The notes under the pieces were generated by a model that saw only the letters and a program-made list of their open reading frames with translations, was not told the DNA's origin and searched no databases. The position numbers and the translations under genes were made by a program. Of a stretch of DNA of 23,557 bases, positions 8,566 through 16,947 are shown in pieces. The DNA is from JBLHKT01 sp043101615 (GTDB lineage Bacteria > Planctomycetota > Phycisphaerae > Phycisphaerales > UBA1924), in contig JBICID010000017.1 of the NCBI GenBank assembly GCA_043101615.1, positions 1 to 23,557 on the forward strand, written 5' to 3'. The number at the start of each line of letters is the position of its first letter. Positions within the stretch are counted from its first letter, which is position 1.

Positions 8566-10353
8566 ATGACCGCCCTCTTCGCCATCATCGGCCAACGCCC
8601 CCGGTCCCACGCCGAATCCATGGGAGCGGCGATGGCTCACCGCGCACCCCCCGGCGCCCCGACACGCATCGAGCCCCTGCCCGGCGACGCGGGCTGGTTC
8701 GGCGTCGTCGCGAACAACCCCGACCTCGCCCTCCGCGCCGGCGACCGCACCATCGCCGCCCACGCAGAGCTCTACGCCCCGGGCGACCGCGACGCCCACC
8801 CCCTCGATCTCCTCCAGGACGCCCTCGACCGAGGCCCAGACGCCCTCGAGCCCCTCGACGCCCAGTTCGCGCTCATACGCTGGGACGGCAGGGCACTCAC
8901 CATCGCCACCGACGCCATGGGCACCGTCCCACTCCACTGGACCATCCTCCCGGAGGGCGGCCTCGCCCTCGCCTCCGAGTACAAGGCCCTCCTCGCCCTC
9001 CCCGGAGTCGAGCGACGCCTCGACCGCGAGGCCGCGGCCTACCTCCAGCACAGCAAGTCCCTCCCCACAGGACGCACACTCGCCCAGGGCATCCGCTGTG
9101 TCGGCCCCGGCCTCCTCCTCCGCCTCGCCCCGGACGCCACCGTCCTCGACGAGCAGACCTACGGCGCCGTCGCCGCCGACCCCACCATCACCGACTCGAA
9201 AGCCGCCGCCGACCTCGTCGCGGACAAGCTCTCAGCCGCCGTCCGACGGCGCGCCGAGGACCTCGACCCCATCGGCCTGTGCCTCTCCGGGGGCATCGAC
9301 TCCATCGCCGTCGCCTTCCTGCTCAGGGAGCACTTCCCGGGGCGCACCATCCACACCTTCTGCTCCGGCGTGGACGAGCACGACCGAGAGTGCGTCACCG
9401 CCCGCGACGCCGCCTCGGAGATCCGCTCCGAGCACCACGAGATCCACACACCGCCCTCCATGCTGTCCGACCGCCTCGGGCCACTCGTCTACCACCTCGA
9501 GGACCCCTACGCACGCTCCGAGACCCTCATGCTCCGAGAGTGCGCCCGCGCCGCACGCGCCGAGGGGATCAACACCCTCCTCGTCGCCCAGGGTGCCGAC
9601 GACCTCTTCGCCGGCATGCCCAAGTGCCGACTGCTCTGGATGATGAAGGCCTGCCCGCCCGCCGCACGCGGACTCTGGGAGTTCTACTCCTACACCCAGA
9701 CCAACGCCCGGCTCAAAACGCTCGCCGGGCGCACCCTCTGCAGGCTCAAGTACAAGGGACGCGTCCCCCCCCCGCCCACCGTCACCGGGGCCGGCTTCGT
9801 CCCCAGGCACATGCCCACGCCGAGCGTCGGCCCGCGCATGATCAACGACCTGCTCGCCTCGCAGTTCCAGGGATCCACCCACAAGTCCTGCAAGAAGATG
9901 GAGCGCGTCTTCGCCTCCTTCGGCATCCAGTACCGCTCCCCCTTCCACGACCGAGACCTCACTCTCAGCGCCTACCGCATCGACGAACGCCTCAAGGTCA
10001 CCCGCCACGAGCAGAAGCACATCCTCCGCGAGGCCGTCTCACGCTGGGTCCCCGAGCGGTTCGTCCGCATCCCCAAGTTCCCCCAGCGCATGGCCTACAA
10101 CCTCGAGTTCGCCCAGCACATCGACCGCGTCTTCGACGACCTGCTGAACCCGGAATCCGTGGAGCGCCACGCCCTGTTCGACCCCGCCTCCGTCGCCCGG
10201 CTCAAGCGGACCGACCCAGCCGCCTCCTACCCCGACGAGGCCGCCATGCGCATCTGGACCGCCGCCCTCACCCACCTCTGGCTCGACACTTTCGCGACCG
10301 AGCACGCCGCACACACGCCCCAGCCCGCCGCCGAAGCGGTGGGGGGGGCCTGA
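8566..10353 (+). CDS. Asparagine synthetase-like protein lacking the glutaminase Cys2
   Basis: This 595-residue protein has the same two-domain outline as the gene before it, but its N-terminus reads MTALFAIIG, so the catalytic cysteine of the glutaminase half is gone. The HRGPD motif is degenerate (MAHRAPPGA), and the NGEIYN segment is replaced by HAELYAPG. The synthetase half keeps the ATP PP-loop SGGIDS at about 241-246, AQGADDLFAGM (AsnB GEGxDExFGGY) and YRSPFHDRDL. Adenylating ability may therefore survive while glutamine hydrolysis does not. Known Cys-less relatives include beta-lactam synthetase-type enzymes. It starts 22 bp after the intact paralogue, and its stop overlaps the acyltransferase start (TGATG). 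It may use free ammonia, another amine, or ammonia from its neighbour. Confidence 0.75.
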   Translation: MTALFAIIGQRPRSHAESMGAAMAHRAPPGAPTRIEPLPGDAGWFGVVANNPDLALRAGDRTIAAHAELYAPGDRDAHPLDLLQDALDRGPDALEPLDAQFALIRWDGRALTIATDAMGTVPLHWTILPEGGLALASEYKALLALPGVERRLDREAAAYLQHSKSLPTGRTLAQGIRCVGPGLLLRLAPDATVLDEQTYGAVAADPTITDSKAAADLVADKLSAAVRRRAEDLDPIGLCLSGGIDSIAVAFLLREHFPGRTIHTFCSGVDEHDRECVTARDAASEIRSEHHEIHTPPSMLSDRLGPLVYHLEDPYARSETLMLRECARAARAEGINTLLVAQGADDLFAGMPKCRLLWMMKACPPAARGLWEFYSYTQTNARLKTLAGRTLCRLKYKGRVPPPPTVTGAGFVPRHMPTPSVGPRMINDLLASQFQGSTHKSCKKMERVFASFGIQYRSPFHDRDLTLSAYRIDERLKVTRHEQKHILREAVSRWVPERFVRIPKFPQRMAYNLEFAQHIDRVFDDLLNPESVERHALFDPASVARLKRTDPAASYPDEAAMRIWTAALTHLWLDTFATEHAAHTPQPAAEAVGGA

Positions 10354-11117
10354 TGGGCACCGTCCGCGACAAGGTCCAGGACCGGTCCGCCTCCGCCATG
10401 CAGCGCTACGCCGACGTCGTCGTCGGCAGACGCGGCCTCGGCGCCCTCGCACGCTTCGAGCTCATCACCCTGCTCACCAAGAACCGGCCCGGCGCACTCG
10501 GCCTCCTCCTCCGCAAGAAGCTCATGGCCCGCCTCTTCGGGCGCTGCGGCTCCGGCGCCGTCCTCGGCGAGGGCCTCACCCTCCGCCACCCCGGGCGCAT
10601 CGCCATCGGCGACCGATTCGCCATCGACGCCGGCGCCACCCTCGACGCACGCTCCGACCACGACACCGCCCTCACCATCGGCGACGACGTCCTCTGCTCC
10701 CAGTCCGTCGCCCTGCTCTGCAAGGGCGGACGCATCACCCTCGAGGACCGCGTCCAGCTCGGGGCCTTCGTCGCCGTGCTCTCGCAGCCGGGCGGGCACG
10801 TCACCGTCGGCGAGGCGGTCGCCGTGGCCCCCTACGCCACCATCGGCGGCGCCACCTACAAGTCCGACGACCTCGACCGCCCCATCTCCGAGCAGGGCCA
10901 CCACCTCAAGGGCGGCGTCACCATCAAGCGCCACGCCCTGATCTACTCCCGCGCCACCATCCTCGACGGCGTCACCGTCGGCGAGGGCGCCATCGTCGCC
11001 GCCCACGCCGTCGTCGCCAGGGACGTCCCCGATTTCGCCATCGTCGGCGGCGTGCCCGCCAAGGTCATCGGCTCCCGCAGAGAGGGCGACGACGCCCACG
11101 GGAGCGACCACGCATGA
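10353..11117 (+). CDS. Left-handed beta-helix (hexapeptide-repeat) acyltransferase
   Basis: This 254-residue protein has an N-terminal helical part of about 75 residues, then hexapeptide repeats typical of the LbH acyltransferase fold: ITLEDRVQLGAFV, VTVGEAVAVAPYATIGG and ATILDGVTVGEGAIVAA. The end, VPDFAIVGGVPAKVIGSR, is the standard C-terminal turn of O-acetyltransferases of the maltose/serine acetyltransferase class. Such enzymes transfer an acetyl or other acyl group from CoA (or acyl carrier) to a sugar hydroxyl or amino group. It is coupled to the gene upstream (TGATG) and downstream (ATGA), which fits modification of the glycan made by this operon. The acyl donor and acceptor cannot be read from the sequence. 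Confidence 0.8.
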   Translation: MGTVRDKVQDRSASAMQRYADVVVGRRGLGALARFELITLLTKNRPGALGLLLRKKLMARLFGRCGSGAVLGEGLTLRHPGRIAIGDRFAIDAGATLDARSDHDTALTIGDDVLCSQSVALLCKGGRITLEDRVQLGAFVAVLSQPGGHVTVGEAVAVAPYATIGGATYKSDDLDRPISEQGHHLKGGVTIKRHALIYSRATILDGVTVGEGAIVAAHAVVARDVPDFAIVGGVPAKVIGSRREGDDAHGSDHA

Positions 11118-12190
11118 CCGACCCAGGGCGCCAACACGACCACACCGAGGCCCCCATCCCCGAGCCCGACCCGCAGGCCGCACGCGAGGCCGGCGTCGTC
11201 GACCCCTACCACGCCGACCGGCTCCCCGCCGAGCAGCGCCCCCCGAAGCCGCTCTGGAAGCGCGTGCTCGGCTGGTCCAAGTGGGTCGTCTCCGCGGGCC
11301 TGCTCGTCTTCGTCGTCTGGCAGCTCGAGAACCCGAGGGAAATCCTCGCCGCCATCCGCAACGCCGACCCACGCTACATCCTCGCCGCCTTCGCCCTCAT
11401 CCCGCTCGGCGTCGTCATCGGCGCCTACCGCTGGCGCTGGCTCCTGGCCGCCAACGACGTCAGGCCCTCCCTCGCCTTCCTCATCGGATCCGGCTGCGTC
11501 GCCGCCTTCGTCCGCCTCGCGCTGCCCTCCACCATCGGCGGCGACGCCGTCCGCGTCTACGACTCCTGGCGCGCCGGCGCGACCAAGTCCGTCGCCCTCG
11601 CCACCATCGGCGTGGACCGCCTCCTGGGACTCTTCGCCCTCGTCATCATGGCCTCCGTCGCCATGGCCTTCAACAGCGCCATCTCCGACCTGCCCATGGT
11701 CCGCTGGATCGCCCTCGCCGTCGGCCTCGGCATGTTCGTCGTGCTCGCCTGGATCTTCCTCATCGGCAGGCCGCCCCCCGCGCCCGTCATGGCCCTCTGG
11801 AACCTCGGCCCCGCACCCGTCCGCCGCCCCTTCGAGAAGCTCTTCCGTGCTCTGGGCACATTCCACGGGCAGCACGCCACCCTCGCCAAGGTCTTCCTAG
11901 GCGGCGTCATTCTCCAGCTCAACGTCATCGCCTTCTACTGGCTCATCGCCCTCGGACTCGGCCTCGACATCACATTCCTCCAGATGCTCGCAGCCGCCCC
12001 CATCGCCGTCTTCGTCATGCTCATCCCAATCACCATCAACGGCATCGGACTCCGCGAGGCCGTCTGGGCCACCCTCCTGGGCGCCTACGGCTTCGAGAAG
12101 GCCAACGGCGTCGCCCTCGGGGCCATCGAACTCGGACTCTTCGTCGCCTTCGGTCTCCTCGGAGGGCTCGTCTATGCCGCTCGCAAGTGA
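11114..12190 (+). CDS. Lysylphosphatidylglycerol synthase TM-region family protein (UPF0104)
   Basis: This 358-residue integral membrane protein matches the LPG_synthase_TM/UPF0104 family, the membrane half of MprF that also occurs as a stand-alone protein. After a 45-residue polar N-terminus, about eight membrane segments can be read from near residue 53. Family motifs include the loop LPSTIGGDAVRVYDSW, GVDRLLGL, and near the C-terminus INGIGLREA. Stand-alone members are often found in glycan and glycolipid clusters and are thought to act as lipid flippases or transfer helpers; this is family knowledge, not shown here. No cytosolic aminoacyl-transfer domain is present, so lysylation of lipids is unlikely. 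The start overlaps the acyltransferase stop, and the gene's 3' end overlaps the next gene by 17 bp. Confidence 0.8.
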   Translation: MTDPGRQHDHTEAPIPEPDPQAAREAGVVDPYHADRLPAEQRPPKPLWKRVLGWSKWVVSAGLLVFVVWQLENPREILAAIRNADPRYILAAFALIPLGVVIGAYRWRWLLAANDVRPSLAFLIGSGCVAAFVRLALPSTIGGDAVRVYDSWRAGATKSVALATIGVDRLLGLFALVIMASVAMAFNSAISDLPMVRWIALAVGLGMFVVLAWIFLIGRPPPAPVMALWNLGPAPVRRPFEKLFRALGTFHGQHATLAKVFLGGVILQLNVIAFYWLIALGLGLDITFLQMLAAAPIAVFVMLIPITINGIGLREAVWATLLGAYGFEKANGVALGAIELGLFVAFGLLGGLVYAARK

Positions 12191-13655
12191 CCTCCCCGCA
12201 CGCACGCCCCGCCGGCCCACCGCCCTCTTCTGGGTCGCCCTGCTCGCCCTCACGGCACTCGCCGGCGCCCTCCGCCTCCACCAGCTCGCCGACTCCTCCT
12301 TCTGGAACGACGAGCTCTACACCGTCCGAGACTCCCTCGCACCGGAGGGAGGCCAGGTCTCCAAGATCCTCGGCTACGTCCCCACCCGCGTCGCCCTCGC
12401 GCTCGACGACATCGACCACGACCTCGCCGACTCGACCCGCCCCGAGACCTGGCAGGACGCAGGCGTCGACAAGCACACCATCCGACTCCCCCACGCCATC
12501 ATCGGGCTGCTCACCATCCCCGCGATCATGCTCGCCTCCCGCCGCCCGCTCGGCGAGCCCGCCGCCATCCTCCTCGGGGGGCTGCTCGCCGTCTCCGCCT
12601 GGCACATCTACTGGTCCCAGGCCGCACGCTTCTACATCCTCCAGTTCCTGTTCTTCTCCCTCGCCCTCTTCCTCTGGATCAGCGCCACACGCCGCCTCCC
12701 GACCGACCCCGAGCCCGAATCGCCCGACCGCCCCGAGGGCAGCACCACACGCTTCACCCTCGCCATGGCATGCGCCTTCCTCGCCTTCTGGTCCCAGCCC
12801 GTCTCCGTCGTCCTCTTCGGCATCCTCGGCCTCGACTGGCTCATCGCCATCGCCCGCAGGAAACCCCTCGCCATGACCCCCGCCCGCTACGCCATCGGCG
12901 TCGCGACAGGCCTCGTCTGCGTCGGCATGCTCGCCTGGGACATGACGCGCCGCACCGACGAGTGGGCAGCCTTCATCGGGCAGGACGCCTGGCTCAAGCC
13001 CCACGAGCTCATCCTCGCCGTCGGCTTCTTCGTCTGGCCCGCCACCGCCGCGCTCGTCGCCGCCGCCATGCTCTGGCTCATGCACGCCCGCCCACGCCTG
13101 GCCACCCCCCTCATCCTCGCGGCCGCCCTCCCCCCCCTCATCTGGGCCACCATAAGCCTCTCCAAGGGATTCGTCGGCTCACGCTACGCCTTCGTCTGCC
13201 TCGCACCCACCCTCGCCATCGCCGCCCTCGCACTCGTCGAGATCACCCGCGCCCTCCGCGAAAAGTGCGGCCTCTTCCTCGCCACCGCACCCGCACTCGC
13301 CATCGTCATCGGGCAGCTCTTCGCCACCGCCATCTACTTCCGTTCCGGCGGCGCCTACCACCTCCCCATGGACCAGGCCGCGGCCTGGCTCGCCGAGCAC
13401 CGTGACCCGGCCGAGACCATCTACGCCCACGAGGACGAGATCCTGCGCTTCCTGCTCCGCGACGACAACGTCGAGTTCGACCAGGACCAGTGGGCCGGCG
13501 CACGCGAGCCCGCCTGGCTCGTCTCCGGCACCGGCCACTCCGGCTACGACCCCCTGCTGGAACAGCCCGGCGTCACGCTCGAGGCCTGGTTCCGCCTCCA
13601 CCAGGTCCACTCGAAGGCCGAGGTCCGCGTCTACCGCTACACCCCGCCCCAATAG
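12174..13655 (+). CDS. GT39/ArnT-like membrane glycosyltransferase
   Basis: This 493-residue polytopic protein has the layout of GT-C glycosyltransferases (GT39/ArnT/PMT class), which use polyprenyl-phosphate sugars on the outer membrane face. After a short basic start and a first helix, the loop SFWNDELYTVRD holds the acidic catalytic-type motif, and HIYWSQAARFYIL is the typical second conserved segment. About ten to twelve membrane helices follow, with a C-terminal extracytoplasmic region from about residue 395. The start lies inside the previous gene (17-bp overlap), so translation is probably coupled. The polyprenyl-phosphate sugar could be made by the GT2 protein at the front of the array, a common pairing. 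The acceptor (glycan, lipid or protein) is unknown. Confidence 0.75.
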   Translation: MPLASDLPARTPRRPTALFWVALLALTALAGALRLHQLADSSFWNDELYTVRDSLAPEGGQVSKILGYVPTRVALALDDIDHDLADSTRPETWQDAGVDKHTIRLPHAIIGLLTIPAIMLASRRPLGEPAAILLGGLLAVSAWHIYWSQAARFYILQFLFFSLALFLWISATRRLPTDPEPESPDRPEGSTTRFTLAMACAFLAFWSQPVSVVLFGILGLDWLIAIARRKPLAMTPARYAIGVATGLVCVGMLAWDMTRRTDEWAAFIGQDAWLKPHELILAVGFFVWPATAALVAAAMLWLMHARPRLATPLILAAALPPLIWATISLSKGFVGSRYAFVCLAPTLAIAALALVEITRALREKCGLFLATAPALAIVIGQLFATAIYFRSGGAYHLPMDQAAAWLAEHRDPAETIYAHEDEILRFLLRDDNVEFDQDQWAGAREPAWLVSGTGHSGYDPLLEQPGVTLEAWFRLHQVHSKAEVRVYRYTPPQ

Positions 13656-13697
13656 CCCCCCAAGAAAGCCTCACGCGATGGGCGCAGGGGTCCCGGG

Positions 13698-13724
13698 GCG
13701 GACGCCGGCCTGGCCCGGCGCCGC
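13698..13724. terminator. Hairpin between convergent glycan operon and speA
   Basis: GCGG-CGCCGG (698-701 and 703-708 of 13,000) pairs with CCGGCG-CCGC (13715-13724), leaving a single bulged A at 13702 and a 6-nt loop. It sits directly after the speA stop (13725-13727, - strand) and 43 nt after the stop of the GT39 gene. No T tract follows on either side, so it is at best a weak or factor-assisted terminator or a 3'-end stabilising structure serving both transcripts. Confidence 0.35.
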
Positions 13725-15773
13725 TCAGTGCCCGTTCCCGTTCCCGTCCACGTGCTCGCGGCGTGGGTCCAGGTACGTGTACGCCTCCATCTCGCCCTCG
13801 TAGAACCGCGTCAGCGTCTGCGCCTCCTCCACGGTCAGCGTCCCCGTCCGCGTCGCCTTCTCGCACTCCTTGCTCATCGCGGTCAGGTACGCCTTCGGCT
13901 CGTGCTGCATGTAGCCCAGCACCGCGATGGACGTGTCCCCACGCACGATCTCCTCGATCGCCCACGTCCCGTCCTCCCGACGGATGTGCACCGCGTGCGC
14001 GTCCCCGAACAGGTTGTGCAGGTCGCCCAGCGTCTCCTGGTACGCGCCCACCAGGAACACCCCCACGTGGTACGGCTCACCGGTCAGCTCGTGCAGCCGG
14101 ATCGAGCCCTCCGGCTCGCCGTTGCCCTCCGCGTCGCCGATGAACCCCGACAGCTCGCCGTCCGAGTCGCACGTGATGTCCGCCAGCATCGCCCGCCGCG
14201 TCGGACGCTCGTCCAGCCGGTGGATCGGCATCACCGGGAACAGCTGCCCGATCGCCCACGTGTCCGGCAGGCTCTGGAACACGCTGAAGTTCCCGAAGTA
14301 GATGTCGCACAGCAGCTCGTCCAGCGTCCACAGCCCCTCGGGCACCTCGTCCACCGGCAGCCGCTCGATGATCGTCTGGATCCGGGCGCACGCCGTCCAG
14401 AACAGACGCTCCACCAGCGCACGCTGCTCCAGGCTGAGGTACCCCAGCGTGAACAGGCTCATCGCCGCGTCCCGCGCCTGCATCGCGTCGTGAAAGCACT
14501 CCGCGTAACGGTTCTCGTTGATCCCGTCCAGCGCCTCGCGCAGGTCGCGCAGCGGCTGCGGAGCGTCCGCCCCCACCGCCAGTCGCCACGCCTCCCCCTC
14601 CGCGTCCCGCACCGCCAGCGTGCGCGGGCCCGCAGAACCGATCACGTCGAACACCAGCACGCTCGAGTGCGCCACCATCGCACGCCCGCACTCGGTCACG
14701 ATCGTCGGGTGCTCCACCCCAGCCGCGTTCAGCACCGACCCGATCCGGTACACCACGTCGCTGGCGAACTCGTCCATCGTGTAGTTCATCGAGCTCTCGG
14801 ACGCGACCTGCATCCCGCGGTAGTCCACCCCCAGCCCGCCACCGATGTCCAGGAACTCCAGCCCCGCACCGCGACGCTTCAGCCCCACGTACACGTGGCT
14901 CAGCTCGTTGATCACCTCCTTGATCCGCTGGATGTCGTCCAGCTGGCTCCCCGAGTGGCAGTGCAGCAGGCTCAGGCAGTCCAGCATCCCCTCGCTCTCG
15001 AGAAGGTCCGCCATCGCAAGCAGCTCGCTCACGAACAGCCCGAACTTGCTCTTGATCCCCGCGCTCTTGCTCCAGCGACCGGCCCCCTCGCTCGCCAGCT
15101 TCACACGCACCCCGATCCGAGGGCGGACTCCGTACTTCTTCGACGCACGCACGATCAGCCGGGCCTCACGCGCGCTCTCCACGATCGGGATGATCGTCCG
15201 ACCCAGCTTCGCAGACAGCACCACCGCCTCGATGTACGCCGCGTCCTTGAAGCCGTTGCACAGGATCAGCTGGTCCGGGTGCTCGCTCGTGATCGCCATC
15301 ACCGCCAGCAGCTCCGGCTTGGACCCAACCTCCAGCCCCACCCCGAACGGACGACCGAACTCGCAGATCTCCTGCACCACCTGGTGCTGCTGGTTCACCT
15401 TGATCGGGTACACCGCACGGTACGACCCACGGTAGTCGTTCTCCAGCATCGCCCGACGGAACGCGTCCGTCAGGTCACGGATCCGGTCCTGCAGGATGTC
15501 GCTGAACCGAAGCAGCAGCGGGGGGTGCACCCCGCGACGCCCCAGCCCCTCCACGATCTCGTGCACGTCCAGACGCGACACCCCCGACGGCCCCGCCTCC
15601 ACGTTCCCCCGATCGTTGACCCCGAAATACCCACCGCCCCAGTCGCTCACGCGATAGAACGCCCCCCCGTCGAAGCGGGACGCGTCCCCGCGACGCGTTC
15701 GGTCGGTGCTGTCGATGCTCGGCGGTGTCTGGGAGGGGGCGTGGGTCAACTTCGCTCCAAGGTCTCGGGTCAC
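13725..15773 (-). CDS. speA: Biosynthetic arginine decarboxylase (PLP, fold III)
   Basis: SpeA converts arginine to agmatine, the first step of the agmatine route to polyamines. Several blocks identify it as SpeA rather than the acid-induced enzyme: YPIKVNQQHQVV with the PLP lysine at about 125, VGLEVGSKPELL, LLHCHSGSQ, IGGGLGVDYRG, and the C-terminal VGAYQETLGDLHNLFGD with its HIRR. Length (682 codons) is close to E. coli SpeA. The start is uncertain: GTG at 15773 has GGAGA immediately before it, too close for a normal ribosome site. An in-frame TTG at 15749 has GGAG 5 nt upstream and may be the real start. It is divergent from the deoxyhypusine-synthase-like gene, with about 52-76 bp between the starts. 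Codons are G-ending, as for other - strand genes here. Confidence 0.93.
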   Translation of the reverse strand: MTRDLGAKLTHAPSQTPPSIDSTDRTRRGDASRFDGGAFYRVSDWGGGYFGVNDRGNVEAGPSGVSRLDVHEIVEGLGRRGVHPPLLLRFSDILQDRIRDLTDAFRRAMLENDYRGSYRAVYPIKVNQQHQVVQEICEFGRPFGVGLEVGSKPELLAVMAITSEHPDQLILCNGFKDAAYIEAVVLSAKLGRTIIPIVESAREARLIVRASKKYGVRPRIGVRVKLASEGAGRWSKSAGIKSKFGLFVSELLAMADLLESEGMLDCLSLLHCHSGSQLDDIQRIKEVINELSHVYVGLKRRGAGLEFLDIGGGLGVDYRGMQVASESSMNYTMDEFASDVVYRIGSVLNAAGVEHPTIVTECGRAMVAHSSVLVFDVIGSAGPRTLAVRDAEGEAWRLAVGADAPQPLRDLREALDGINENRYAECFHDAMQARDAAMSLFTLGYLSLEQRALVERLFWTACARIQTIIERLPVDEVPEGLWTLDELLCDIYFGNFSVFQSLPDTWAIGQLFPVMPIHRLDERPTRRAMLADITCDSDGELSGFIGDAEGNGEPEGSIRLHELTGEPYHVGVFLVGAYQETLGDLHNLFGDAHAVHIRREDGTWAIEEIVRGDTSIAVLGYMQHEPKAYLTAMSKECEKATRTGTLTVEEAQTLTRFYEGEMEAYTYLDPRREHVDGNGNGH

Positions 15774-15813
15774 TCTCCGGCGGCGGCTACCCTATCAGTC
15801 CACCGCACCGGAC

Positions 15814-15828
15814 AGGAGTTTACACATG
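15814..15828 (+). promoter_or_regulatory. Ribosome site fixing the start of the DHS-like gene
   Basis: AGGAG at 15814-15818 lies 7 nt before ATG 15826. It decides for this start over an in-frame ATG at 15706, which would run back through the speA 5' end. Confidence 0.7.
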
Positions 15829-16791
15829 AGCCTGCGCGCCTTCCTCGAAGAGCACTTCCGACACTACAACGCCCGCACCCTCGTCGAGGCCGCACAGGCC
15901 TACGACGCCCACCTCAGGGACGGCGGACGCATGATGGTCACCCTCGCAGGGGCCATGTCCACCGCCGAGCTCGGTCGCTCCCTGGCCGAGATGATCCGCC
16001 GGGGCAAGGTCCACGCCATCTCCTGCACCGGCGCCAACCTCGAGGAGGACGTCTTCCGCCTCGTCGCCGCAGACCACTACGTCCGCATCCCCAACTGGCG
16101 CGAGCTCTCCCCCGCCGACGAGGTCGACCTGCTCAACCGCCACCTCAACCGCGTCACCGACACCTGCATCCCCGAGGAGGAGGCCTTCCGCAAGCTCGAG
16201 AAGCACCTCGTCCGCCTCTGGACCCAGGCCGAGCGAGACGGCAAACGCCACTTCCCCCACGAGTTCTTCTATCAGCTCCTGCTCTCCGGCGACCTCGCCA
16301 AGGACTACCAGGCCGACCCGAAGCACTCCTGGCTCCTCGCCGCCGCCGAGGCCGACCTGCCCATCTACACCCCCGGCTGGGAGGACTCCACCTGCGGCAA
16401 CTTCGCCGCCGCACGCGTCATCGACGGCACCATGAAGACCAACGCCATGATCCGCTCGGGCCTCGAGGCGATGCAGCACCTCGCCGAGTGGTACACCGAC
16501 ACCTCCCGGGACGCCTCCATCGGCTTCTTCCAGATCGGCGGCGGCATCGCCGGAGACTTCCCCATCTGCTCCGTTCCCATGATGCGACAGGACCTCCGAC
16601 GCGACGTCCCCCTCTGGGGCTACTTCTGCCAGATCTCCGACTCCACCACCAGCTACGGCTCCTACTCCGGCGCCGTCCCCAACGAGAAGATCACCTGGGA
16701 AAAGATCGGCCCCGACACACCACGCTTCATCATCGAGTCCGACGCCACCATCGTCGCCCCCCTCGTCTTCGGCTGGCTCCTCGACTGGTAA
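15826..16791 (+). CDS. Deoxyhypusine synthase family protein (bacterial, homospermidine-synthase-like)
   Basis: This 321-residue protein belongs to the deoxyhypusine synthase family. Eukaryotic and archaeal members move an aminobutyl group from spermidine to eIF5A using NAD. Bacteria lack eIF5A, and bacterial homologues are thought to make polyamines such as homospermidine. Visible family blocks are the N-terminal TLAGAMSTAELGRSLAE and CTGANLEEDVF, then PGWEDSTCGNFAAARV, FFQIGGGIAGDFPIC and QISDSTTSYGSYSGA. Lys293 in ITWEKIG matches the catalytic lysine of the SWGKI motif. The neighbouring speA supplies agmatine, the precursor pool for such a reaction. No S-adenosylmethionine decarboxylase or spermidine synthase is in the window. 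Exact donor and acceptor are undetermined. Some annotations call this family speY. Confidence 0.88.
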   Translation: MSLRAFLEEHFRHYNARTLVEAAQAYDAHLRDGGRMMVTLAGAMSTAELGRSLAEMIRRGKVHAISCTGANLEEDVFRLVAADHYVRIPNWRELSPADEVDLLNRHLNRVTDTCIPEEEAFRKLEKHLVRLWTQAERDGKRHFPHEFFYQLLLSGDLAKDYQADPKHSWLLAAAEADLPIYTPGWEDSTCGNFAAARVIDGTMKTNAMIRSGLEAMQHLAEWYTDTSRDASIGFFQIGGGIAGDFPICSVPMMRQDLRRDVPLWGYFCQISDSTTSYGSYSGAVPNEKITWEKIGPDTPRFIIESDATIVAPLVFGWLLDW

Positions 16792-16822
16792 CCAGGAGCC
16801 CCCGAACACGCGGGCGCCCCGA

Positions 16823-16839
16823 GGACGGCGCACCCGTCC
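16823..16839. other. Small hairpin after the DHS-like gene
   Basis: GGACGG (16823-16828) and CCGTCC (16834-16839) form a 6-bp stem with a 5-nt loop, 31 nt after the stop codon of the DHS-like gene. No T tract follows. It may help end that transcript, but C-rich DNA pairs like this by chance. Confidence 0.2.
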
Positions 16840-16873
16840 CCGAGCCCCGGTCGCACACCCCCTCTCCATCAAC

Positions 16874-16908
16874 GAGCCCGGAACGCCAGCGACGGGGCAG
16901 CCTCACCA
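16874..16908 (+). repeat. Possible planctomycete-type dispersed repeat
   Basis: The core AGCCCGGAACGCCAGCGACG (from 16875), followed by GGGCAGCCTCACC, resembles short intergenic repeats of the form AGCCCGGAGCGCNAGCGACGGG that I recall from planctomycete genomes. Such repeats read as PERQRR-like peptides when translated by mistake, and this copy does so in one frame. Only this one copy is in the window, so repetition is not shown here. It lies between two convergent genes, the usual place for such elements. Confidence 0.35.
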
Positions 16909-16947
16909 ACGCAACGCCAACCCCCACCCAACGCCAGCCTCCACCGC

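Noticed and set aside
11114..12190. MprF-type lipid lysylation enzyme
   Set aside because: Only the membrane region is present; the soluble aminoacyl-transfer domain is missing.
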